Source of the DNA: Flavobacteriales bacterium
GTDB taxonomy: Bacteria > Bacteroidota > Bacteroidia > NORP154
DNA length: 8,064 bases
Reading direction: 5' to 3'
NCBI GenBank assembly: GCA_012965625.1
Contig: DTSC01000350.1
Coordinates: forward strand, 1-8,064
Under the pieces are notes generated by a model, which saw only the letters and a program-made list of their open reading frames with translations, had not been told where the DNA came from and ran no database searches. This document shows, one piece after another, positions 1-5,507 of this stretch; the stretch's first letter is position 1, and the number at the start of each line of letters is the position of its first letter. Both the position numbers and the translations under genes were made by a program.

Positions 1-271
1 AAACATTTACAGGATTGTCTCCTATTGCTACAAATCCACCATATTCTGTGGCGCTTGAAGACTTCATGTACCAAGTGATCTTATCTGGTGTACTTGGGTT
101 GAATGTATGACTAAGCCCATCTAAATGACTTCCCACTCCTCCAATGAACTCTAACGCAAATGTGCCGTCATAAGGGTTGTTTGTTGTTAGCTGCTTTGTA
201 TAAGAACCACCTTCATCAACCCACGTGCTAATATTGCCACTCTCAAAACCGTCATAAAATATACCATTGGA
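1..271 (-). other. Second inserted domain in Ig-like repeat 6, jelly-roll-like, cut by the edge (residues 898-987)
   Basis: Repeat 6 begins normally (EDTICLGDSVQLSTDGC, Cys897) and then switches to non-repeat sequence starting FYDGFESGNISTWVDEG, with TFALEFIGG and KITWYMKSSSATEYGGFVAIG later on. The FxDGFESGN..W opening and the ALxF strand are common in jelly-roll or concanavalin-like modules of bacterial surface proteins. I do not recognise the exact family. It sits at the same loop as the reelin-like insertion of repeat 4, again directly after a Gly-Cys. Confidence 0.55.
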
Positions 272-2962
272 ACAACCGTCTGTGGAGAGTTGCACACTGT
301 CTCCAAGGCAAATAGTGTCTTCAGCTACAGTTATATTAATATTATTAGATCCCTTTACCTCAACAAAAACACTATCACTGGGAGCACATCCCGCAGGTGA
401 AGTAACAGTATAGGTTATATCAGCTGTTGGTCCTGCAACGGGATTGGAACAATTGGTACAGCTTAATCCGGTAGAAGGGCTCCAGGTATAGAATATTGCT
501 CCACTCGCATTTAGCTGAACAGAGTCTCCAGCACATAAAGTTGTATCTGCACTTGCGGTAATCGTGTTTACCGAATCTACATATATTGTTATTGTGTCTG
601 CACTAATGCATGAGCCAATACTTGCTTCTACAATATAGGTGGTAGTGCTAGTAGGGCTTGCCGTGGGGTTATAAATACTAGGATCTGATAAACCACTTGA
701 TGGAGTCCATAGAAATGCCAAGGATGTGTCAATTCCGCTACATTCAATATTTACGTCATCTATGGCCCAGTGATCACAACATGAACCTGAATGGACTGGC
801 TGGTTCCAACGGAACATAGTTGCTGCTGTTTGAGCATTTATGGGTATCGTTTCGGATACAAAAGTAAAATTGATAAAAGCGGTTGTTGAATAGGTATTGA
901 TATTAGTCCAGCTAATTCCATTATTGATAGAGTATTCCAGTATTATTTCCTCCCCAGGATCTGCATCTTCACAAGGGGATGAGCCAGATCCAATTTTAAG
1001 ATAAAAGTCGATAGTGCCACCACTTAAAACATTTAAGTTGTTCGTTGTTGCTGTCCGGGTCGGACTTCCATTAAAATATAATGCAAACCCACTTACTGAA
1101 CCACAATTTGTTGTTGCAAAACCACCAATTATTGATGACCAATTTAATGAATCGATTCCTGGGTCAAAATCATCTGTAATGGGTGAACACCCATTAACAA
1201 ATAATTGGGTGCTATCTCCGAGACATATTGTATCATTGCTACTTGAAGCCAATAGTTCCGGTACCGAATCTATAATAACCGTAACTGTTTCATTAAGAAT
1301 ACAGCCCATTGATGATGTTGCAGATAATGAATACATCGTCGTGAAGGATGGTTGTGCATAAGGCGTAGCAATCGTTGAGTCATTTAAGCTGCTTCCAGGA
1401 GACCAATCATAGCTTACAGCCCCACTTGCAGCCAGCTGTATGCTGTCACCTGGGCATAAAGTCGTATCTGAACTCAAAATTACAGGCAATGGATCTATTG
1501 ATACCGTTACTGTATCTGAGTCAGTACCACACCCATTGGATGCAACGAGTATATAATTTGTTGTTGCCAGAGGAGTAGCAATAGGGTTTGCAATCAAGGA
1601 ATCACTTAAACTTGCACCAGGGCTCCAAGAATAGGTTACCCCACCACTTCCATTCAATTGGATGGAATTTCCTTCACAGAAAGACGTGTCTGCTCCGGCA
1701 TTTGCTATAGGTAAAGAGGAAGAAACCGTAACTGTAGCTGTTGCTGAATCTTGAATCCCATTAGAGTCTGTCACGATAACTGTATAAACCGTAGTAGTTG
1801 TAGGGGAAGCATAGGTGCTTTGGCAAGTATTACAAGCAAGTCCGGTTGAAGGTGTCCAAGCAAAAGTATAAGGAAGAACCAAAGAACTATTTGTATCAAT
1901 CAAAACAGCCAGAATACCCGAATCTCCTGAACATATTTGAATATCATTGACTGATAAAAAAGTCATTAAACTCTCAGAACCAATACTTTGTGAGGGTTCG
2001 GGTGTAACTGTATTTGTTCGAGTATAACCATCAACAACAAATCCTCCAATATAGTCCTGGGAAATGCTAGACTCGTCATTCCAAAATCTTTCTACAAATT
2101 TACCGCTAGCATCAGATGAAGTTGTACCGCAAAGATTGTAATTTGCGATATTATCTAATACAAAACCTCCGGATGCACTAATTCTTAACTTCATGCCTTG
2201 ACCCCAAAAATGATATAAGGAATCAATATCAAAACACAATTCAAAATCTGAGCACACAGTATTGCCAAGGGGCGTTGAGGCTGTTTTTCCTGATAGTAGG
2301 TTAGAATAGCCAATTCCATCACAGATATTATTGCCATTGACCGTTGTGGCACAAATGTCAAGGTTTATGGTAATATCAACATCATTTAAAGCACCCAGGT
2401 CAAAGCATACTTGAGTTCCAGGAAGGACAAAGAACTCCTCAATATTTTGATAGGTAAACCCTTTATAAGTACCAAAATACCCATCTCCTCTTCCAAAAGG
2501 AATCGTATTAGATACCGTTGTAACAGTACCTGGAATGGCACCACCATAAAAAGAATTCAATGTAGAATCTACATTACTGGTTGATAATGCAGATGGGTTT
2601 CCATAGAAGAAGTAAATAGTCACAGAGTCATTAGCCGCAATAAATGGAATTTTAACCCATATAATTGTATTCGTTGTATTAATTCCTTTTTCAATCCAAT
2701 GATAAAGTAAAGATGACCCTAGGATATCTTCCCCCACTCTTAGGTCACTTGCATCAACATTCATCTTTCCCGCATTTATGAGGGTTTGGGTATCAAAGGA
2801 AATGCCCACCTGGTAGTTGGAGATCGCTGTGCCAGAGGTTTCAGTAATTACCACTGGAACGTTATACTGCCATCCAACTAATTGAGCAAAGGCGGTATTA
2901 CAAACTGCCATTACCGAACATAATGCGAAAGATTTGAGTAGAAGGGATGCTTTGTTTTTCAT
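1..2962 (-). CDS. Large secreted multi-domain surface protein (DUF2341, Ig/PKD-like repeats, nested reelin-like domain), 3' part missing
   Basis: The minus-strand frame is open without interruption from an ATG at 2960-2962 to the left edge, giving 987 complete codons with no stop. Residues 1-26 are a signal peptide (basic start MKNK, hydrophobic core, AFA before Gln27), so the product is exported. Residues about 31-140 match DUF2341 (QVGISFDT, IIWVKIPFI, VTIYFFYGNPSA). Residues 141-337 are Cys- and Gly-rich and not recognised. From 338 there are six Ig/PKD-like repeats of about 75 residues with the pattern CxGDSxQL, YxWSP, PTxTTxYTV. Repeats 4 and 6 are interrupted by inserted domains. This architecture is typical of Bacteroidota adhesins exported by the type IX system, which end in a C-terminal sorting domain; that end is outside the window, so the export route is inference. 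There is no Shine-Dalgarno sequence. The gene begins 44 bases after the transaldolase stop, so cotranscription is possible. Ligand and exact role are unknown. Confidence 0.93.
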   Translation of the reverse strand, partial: MKNKASLLLKSFALCSVMAVCNTAFAQLVGWQYNVPVVITETSGTAISNYQVGISFDTQTLINAGKMNVDASDLRVGEDILGSSLLYHWIEKGINTTNTIIWVKIPFIAANDSVTIYFFYGNPSALSTSNVDSTLNSFYGGAIPGTVTTVSNTIPFGRGDGYFGTYKGFTYQNIEEFFVLPGTQVCFDLGALNDVDITINLDICATTVNGNNICDGIGYSNLLSGKTASTPLGNTVCSDFELCFDIDSLYHFWGQGMKLRISASGGFVLDNIANYNLCGTTSSDASGKFVERFWNDESSISQDYIGGFVVDGYTRTNTVTPEPSQSIGSESLMTFLSVNDIQICSGDSGILAVLIDTNSSLVLPYTFAWTPSTGLACNTCQSTYASPTTTTVYTVIVTDSNGIQDSATATVTVSSSLPIANAGADTSFCEGNSIQLNGSGGVTYSWSPGASLSDSLIANPIATPLATTNYILVASNGCGTDSDTVTVSIDPLPVILSSDTTLCPGDSIQLAASGAVSYDWSPGSSLNDSTIATPYAQPSFTTMYSLSATSSMGCILNETVTVIIDSVPELLASSSNDTICLGDSTQLFVNGCSPITDDFDPGIDSLNWSSIIGGFATTNCGSVSGFALYFNGSPTRTATTNNLNVLSGGTIDFYLKIGSGSSPCEDADPGEEIILEYSINNGISWTNINTYSTTAFINFTFVSETIPINAQTAATMFRWNQPVHSGSCCDHWAIDDVNIECSGIDTSLAFLWTPSSGLSDPSIYNPTASPTSTTTYIVEASIGSCISADTITIYVDSVNTITASADTTLCAGDSVQLNASGAIFYTWSPSTGLSCTNCSNPVAGPTADITYTVTSPAGCAPSDSVFVEVKGSNNINITVAEDTICLGDSVQLSTDGCSNGIFYDGFESGNISTWVDEGGSYTKQLTTNNPYDGTFALEFIGGVGSHLDGLSHTFNPSTPDKITWYMKSSSATEYGGFVAIGDNPVNV
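740..1189 (-). other. Reelin-subrepeat-like domain inserted in Ig-like repeat 4 (residues 592-741)
   Basis: Residues 592-741 interrupt repeat 4 between NG and SGIDTSLAFLWTP. They contain, in order, CGSVSGFALYF, TRTATTNNLNV, IDFYLKIGSGSSPC, EEIILEYSINNGISW, a strand ending ETIPINA, FRWNQPVHSG and DHWAIDDVNI. The same order of motifs (CG..SG.AL.F, R...T..L, a Cys near the middle, LEYS..GG..W, LP.A, RFRW.QP, D.WA.DD) defines the animal reelin subrepeat, a jelly-roll fold. I infer a similar fold here, possibly binding calcium or a ligand. Cys592 and Cys741 flank the insertion and could form a disulfide at its base. Cys728 and Cys729 are adjacent near the end. Confidence 0.75.
2543..2872 (-). other. 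DUF2341 domain of the surface protein (residues 31-140)
   Basis: Just after the signal peptide the protein reads WQYNVPVVI, then NYQVGISFDTQTLINAGKM, DASDLRV, YHWIEKGINTT, IIWVKIPFIAA and TIYFFYGNPSALS. This is the ordered motif set of DUF2341, a beta-rich domain near the N-terminus of many bacterial and archaeal surface proteins. It may be a carbohydrate- or protein-binding module, but its function is not established. The identification is from memory of the family pattern; a Pfam search would settle it. Confidence 0.85.
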
Positions 2963-3006
2963 AATTGTGTTTTTTGAAATGTTTTTGCGATAAATATCAA
3001 TTTGTG

Positions 3007-3672
3007 TTAGGCATTAACTGCATTAACTTTTTTGTAATCTGCAATAAATTTTTCCAGCCCAATATCTGTTAATGGGTGCTTTAGCAATCCCAAGATTGCA
3101 CTTAGAGGGCAGGTAGCGACATCAGCTCCATACTCAGCACATTTTATGATATGCATTGAATGGCGGATAGAAGCAGCAAGGATTTGGGTTTTGAATCCAT
3201 AATTATCATAGATATGCCTTATTTGTGCTATTAATTCAGTCCCATCAGTTGTGGCATCGTCAAGGCGGCCTATAAAAGGAGATAAATAAGTGGCACCTGC
3301 TTTTGCTGCTAATATTGCTTGTCCTGGGGAAAATATAAGGGTGCAATTAGTTTTTATTCCCTTTTCTGAAAAATACTTTAGCGCTTTAACACCTTCCTTG
3401 ATCATAGGGATTTTAACGATTATCTGAGGATGAAGTGAAGCGAGCTTTTCCCCTTCCGTTATCATGCCTTCCAAATCAGTAGAGATAACTTCTGCACTGA
3501 CATCTCCTTCTACGATTTTACATATATCTATATAATGCTGTAATTGATTTTCTTCACCACTAATGCCCTCTTTTGCCATCAGGGAAGGGTTGGTAGTTAC
3601 TCCGTCTAAAACGCCCAGGTCTTGTGCTTCACGTATTTCATCAAGATTGGCAGTGTCAATAAAAAATTTCAT
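3007..3672 (-). CDS. tal: Transaldolase, short TalC/MipB-type (transaldolase / fructose-6-phosphate aldolase family)
   Basis: This 221-residue protein is full length for the small class I aldolase family that includes transaldolase and E. coli FsaA (about 215-220 residues). It opens with MKFFIDTANLDEI and GVTTNPSLMAKEG, the first strands of the TIM barrel. Lys87 in IIVKIPM is the expected Schiff-base lysine. SPFIGRLDDA (131-140), ILAASIR (164-170) and an ATCPLSAI strand complete the phosphate and substrate site. Phe133 lies where FsaA has the Tyr linked to fructose-6-phosphate aldolase activity, so transaldolase activity is more likely: transfer of a dihydroxyacetone unit from fructose 6-phosphate to erythrose 4-phosphate in the cytosolic non-oxidative pentose phosphate pathway. 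The ATG start matches the family start. The gene lies between the SRP RNA and the surface-protein gene on the same strand. No defect was seen. Confidence 0.95.
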   Translation of the reverse strand: MKFFIDTANLDEIREAQDLGVLDGVTTNPSLMAKEGISGEENQLQHYIDICKIVEGDVSAEVISTDLEGMITEGEKLASLHPQIIVKIPMIKEGVKALKYFSEKGIKTNCTLIFSPGQAILAAKAGATYLSPFIGRLDDATTDGTELIAQIRHIYDNYGFKTQILAASIRHSMHIIKCAEYGADVATCPLSAILGLLKHPLTDIGLEKFIADYKKVNAVNA

Positions 3673-3716
3673 TTGAAAAATATATTAATGGATGAGTTTC
3701 TAAATATATTGGGTAA

Positions 3717-3744
3717 TAAAGATATTAAATTAATTAATTCTCAA
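3717..3744 (-). promoter_or_regulatory. Candidate promoter of the transaldolase gene
   Basis: On the minus strand TTG (3744-3742) is followed after 17 bases by TATCTTTA (3724-3717), one mismatch from the Bacteroidota -7 consensus TAnnTTTG and within the reported spacing range. Transcription would start near 3710, leaving a leader of about 40 bases. The site lies downstream of the SRP RNA U-tract, which fits separate transcription of the two genes. The rest of 3673-3760 is AT-rich with nothing else recognisable. Confidence 0.4.
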
Positions 3745-3760
3745 CATAGAAAATAGGTAT

Positions 3761-3806
3761 AAAAAAGGGTAAGTTACTTACATCGCACCGCTACAACCAC
3801 TTACCC
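3761..3806 (-). terminator. Possible intrinsic terminator at the 3' end of the SRP RNA
   Basis: On the minus strand the 3' arm ACTTACCC (3774-3767) is followed at once by TTTTTT (3766-3761). The arm can pair with a nearby internal GGGTAAGT (3806-3799), giving an 8-bp stem over a loop of 24 bases, or with the 5' end of the RNA (3863-3856). Either hairpin plus U-tract could end transcription. Which one forms during transcription is not known. Confidence 0.5.
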
Positions 3807-3865
3807 TTGCTCCATTCCTGGCCTGGGGGAGTTCAGTGGGAGCTGGTCGTATAAGACTTACCCCA
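3761..3865 (-). ncRNA. ffs: Small SRP RNA (4.5S RNA)
   Basis: Read on the minus strand, this interval folds as a bacterial small signal recognition particle RNA. The apical part has a GGAA tetraloop (plus-strand 3815-3818) closed by CCA/UGG, followed by AGCA (3811-3808) and then AGGG. This is the asymmetric-loop signature of helix 8 that binds Ffh. The ends pair perfectly over 8 bp: GGGUAAGU at 3863-3856 with ACUUACCC at 3774-3767. Six U residues follow. The length of about 100 nt fits the family. The RNA partners Ffh to target membrane proteins cotranslationally. The plus strand lacks the GGAA/AGCA motif, which fixes the orientation. The ends are inferred from the terminal helix and could shift by a few bases. 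Confidence 0.9.
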
Positions 3866-3867
3866 GA

Positions 3868-3875
3868 CAAAGATA
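3868..3875 (-). promoter_or_regulatory. Promoter -7 box of the SRP RNA gene
   Basis: TATCTTTG on the minus strand matches the Bacteroidota -7 consensus TAnnTTTG exactly and ends three bases before the inferred GGGG 5' end of the RNA, the expected distance to a start site. I see no good TTG-type -33 element at the usual spacing. Confidence 0.6.
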
Positions 3876-3930
3876 GTGAATGTTTTATCTTAATTTCATT
3901 GAATATTTCAAATTCACGGATCTAATTTTC

Positions 3931-3938
3931 TAAATTTG
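3931..3938 (+). promoter_or_regulatory. Candidate -7 box for the DUF4199-GT2-GT4 unit
   Basis: TAAATTTG is an exact match to TAnnTTTG, 26 bases before the ATG of the DUF4199 gene, which gives a leader of about 20 bases. No convincing -33 TTG is visible. With the SRP RNA -7 box on the other strand it forms a back-to-back pair of start regions about 55 bases apart. Confidence 0.4.
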
Positions 3939-3964
3939 TAGTTTCACTATAATTTATATAAAAT

Positions 3965-4504
3965 ATGAATGATGAAAAAGCCAAGGATTTTATCCTTCAA
4001 TCTGGACTTCTAGTCGGATTAATTTTGGGCATCATTATTTTGGTTTCCTATTTTATGGGAGTCGATATTATGGTAAGTTGGTGGGTATCTCTTCTTAATC
4101 TCGGATTAGGTATTGGGGCTCCTATATATTTTGGGATTAAATGGAGGAATATGCAAGAGGGTTTTTTAGATTTTAAGATGTCCTTTTTAGTAATATTTTT
4201 GGTATTTGCAGTCTCTGCGTTTATATCAACTTTATTTAATATAACGTTATATACAGTAATTGATCCTGATTTATCTGAAGCTGTCTTTAGTGAGGCCGTA
4301 GAAAAAACAGCAGGGATGATGGAAAAATTTGGTACTCCGCAAGATAAAATTGATGAAGTGGTGGATGAAATGGAACGAAACAATACAAAACCTGATCTGT
4401 GGTCCTTTCTTGAAGGCTATTTATACTACCTGCTTTTCGGCATTGCTATCGGATTAATAGGAGGTGCAATAATTAAAAGGAATAAACCAATTTTTGACGA
4501 ATAA
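3965..4504 (+). CDS. DUF4199 domain-containing integral membrane protein
   Basis: The protein has 179 residues and four predicted membrane helices at about 10-30, 37-58, 72-98 and 150-171. An acidic, helical stretch (101-148) lies between helices 3 and 4. The motif LFNITLYTVIDPDLSE after helix 3 and the final GLIGGAIIKRNKP are characteristic of DUF4199, a Bacteroidota family of unknown function. The ATG start places a short charged tail before helix 1; there is no Shine-Dalgarno sequence. It is followed within a dozen bases by the GT2 gene. The arrangement suggests that it works with, or helps anchor, the membrane glycosyltransferase, but that is inference. Confidence 0.85.
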   Translation: MNDEKAKDFILQSGLLVGLILGIIILVSYFMGVDIMVSWWVSLLNLGLGIGAPIYFGIKWRNMQEGFLDFKMSFLVIFLVFAVSAFISTLFNITLYTVIDPDLSEAVFSEAVEKTAGMMEKFGTPQDKIDEVVDEMERNNTKPDLWSFLEGYLYYLLFGIAIGLIGGAIIKRNKPIFDE

Positions 4505-4515
4505 TACTTGAAATC

Positions 4516-5487
4516 ATAGATATTTCACTTGTCATACCACTTTTTAATGAGGAGGAGTCTATCTCCGAACTATTTGAATTGATCTCTAAGGTAATGAGAG
4601 ATAACAAATTTTCCTATGAAGTCATTTTTGTTGATGATGGCAGTACGGATGGTTCTTGGGTAAAAATTGCTGAGATGTCTGAAAAGAATCCAGAAGTGAA
4701 GGGTATTAAATTCAGAAGAAATTATGGCAAGTCTGCCGCACTTAACCGTGGGTTTGCTATGGCACATGGTGATGTTGTGATTACCATGGATGCTGATTTA
4801 CAAGATAGTCCTAATGAAATACCTGAATTGTTTTCCATGATAAAAACGGATGGGTATGATTTGGTTTCTGGATGGAAAAGAACAAGACATGACCCCATAT
4901 CCAAAACCCTTCCCAGTAAATTCTTCAATTGGGCTACTAGAAAATCTTCAGGGTTAAATCTGAATGATTTCAATTGTGGATTAAAAGCCTATAAGCGTGA
5001 TGTGATAAAGAATATTGAGGTTTATGGTGAGATGCACAGGTTTATTCCAGTAATTGCAAAATGGGCGGGATTTATTAAAATTGGTGAACTGGAAGTAGTG
5101 CATCAAGCAAGAAAGTATGGAGTTACGAAATTTGGTTTGGAACGTTTCATAAACGGATTTTTGGATTTGCTTTCTATTTCTTTTGTTTCAAGATTTGGCA
5201 AAAGACCCATGCATCTTTTTGGCCTCCTGGGTACAATTATGTTTGCAGTAGGATTTTTGGTTTCACTTTGGTTGGGGGTCGACAAGCTCTATTATGATAC
5301 TAAAGCTAGATTGATAGCAGACAATCCGTTTTTTTATATTGCCTTAACCTCCATGATAATTGGCACCCAGCTGTTTCTGGCGGGTTTTTTGGCTGAGATG
5401 GTTGCAAGGTCATCTCATGACAGAAACAAATATCAGATATCGGAAGTGATTGGTTCCAAGAGAGAAATTGATGAATCCCAGCTCTAA
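4516..5487 (+). CDS. Membrane GT2 glycosyltransferase, polyprenyl-phosphate (DPM1/GtrB-like) type; no standard start codon
   Basis: The open frame encodes about 323 residues. The GT-A fold begins with DISLVIPLFNEEES, then VDDGSTDGSW (39-48) and MDADLQD (DxD at 92-94) for nucleotide-sugar and metal binding, and FNCGLKAYKRDV further on. Two C-terminal membrane helices follow the KRPMHLFG linker (about 234-254 and 270-290). The family transfers a sugar from a nucleotide donor to undecaprenyl phosphate at the inner membrane; the sugar cannot be predicted. The start is odd. The frame opens after a TGA at 4495-4497 and has no ATG, GTG or TTG before the conserved first strand. I place the start at ATA 4516 because it gives the usual DISLVIP opening. 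The next standard codon, TTG 4579, would remove beta strand 1. A missing base in the A-run at 4511-4513 is an alternative (see findings). Confidence 0.85.
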   Translation: MDISLVIPLFNEEESISELFELISKVMRDNKFSYEVIFVDDGSTDGSWVKIAEMSEKNPEVKGIKFRRNYGKSAALNRGFAMAHGDVVITMDADLQDSPNEIPELFSMIKTDGYDLVSGWKRTRHDPISKTLPSKFFNWATRKSSGLNLNDFNCGLKAYKRDVIKNIEVYGEMHRFIPVIAKWAGFIKIGELEVVHQARKYGVTKFGLERFINGFLDLLSISFVSRFGKRPMHLFGLLGTIMFAVGFLVSLWLGVDKLYYDTKARLIADNPFFYIALTSMIIGTQLFLAGFLAEMVARSSHDRNKYQISEVIGSKREIDESQL

Positions 5488-5507
5488 CGAGGCTAAATAA
5501 TTATACC

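Larger units (their letters stand above)
1..1951 (-). repeat. Six Ig/PKD-like protein repeats (residues 338 onward)
   Basis: Approximate repeat bounds in residues are R1 338-415, R2 418-490, R3 493-566, R4 569-797, R5 800-870 and R6 875 to the edge. The shared pattern is CxGDSxQL, then an aromatic-x-WSP turn, then P-x-A-x-P-x-TTxY, a GC dipeptide, and TVTV. The Cys of CxGDS (429, 503, 580, 810, 885) and the later Cys (478, 554, 785, 859) recur at fixed places and probably form one disulfide per repeat. R1 lacks the second Cys. R1 and R5 share an extra GLxCxxC turn (C377/C380 and C835/C838). R2, R3 and R5 are about 71-74 residues; R4 is about 229 because of an insertion. The repeats have diverged at the DNA level, so this is an old protein repeat and not recent tandem duplication. 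Confidence 0.85.

Noticed and set aside
1014..1578. Plus-strand open frames opposite the surface-protein gene
   Set aside because: They lie antisense to a continuous, clearly conserved coding frame, have low-complexity unrelated translations and no start-site context.
1..1951. CRISPR array or DNA tandem repeat
   Set aside because: The periodicity is at the protein level only; unit sequences have diverged and two units carry large insertions.
2963..3006. A promoter directly before the surface-protein gene
   Set aside because: No TAnnTTTG box or spaced TTG was found in these 44 bases; a start inside or ahead of the transaldolase gene is as likely.
3761..3865. A structured RNA on the plus strand, such as a riboswitch for the DUF4199 gene
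   Set aside because: The GGAA tetraloop, the AGCA loop and the terminal U-tract all appear only on the minus strand, as expected for SRP RNA.
4579..4581. TTG 4579 as the start of the GT2 protein
   Set aside because: It begins after the conserved ISLVIPLFNEEES strand and would delete part of the nucleotide-binding fold, so it is unlikely to be the real start.
4048..5285. Several minus-strand open frames opposite the DUF4199 and GT2 genes
   Set aside because: They are shadows of genes with recognisable domains on the plus strand; none shows a motif or promoter.
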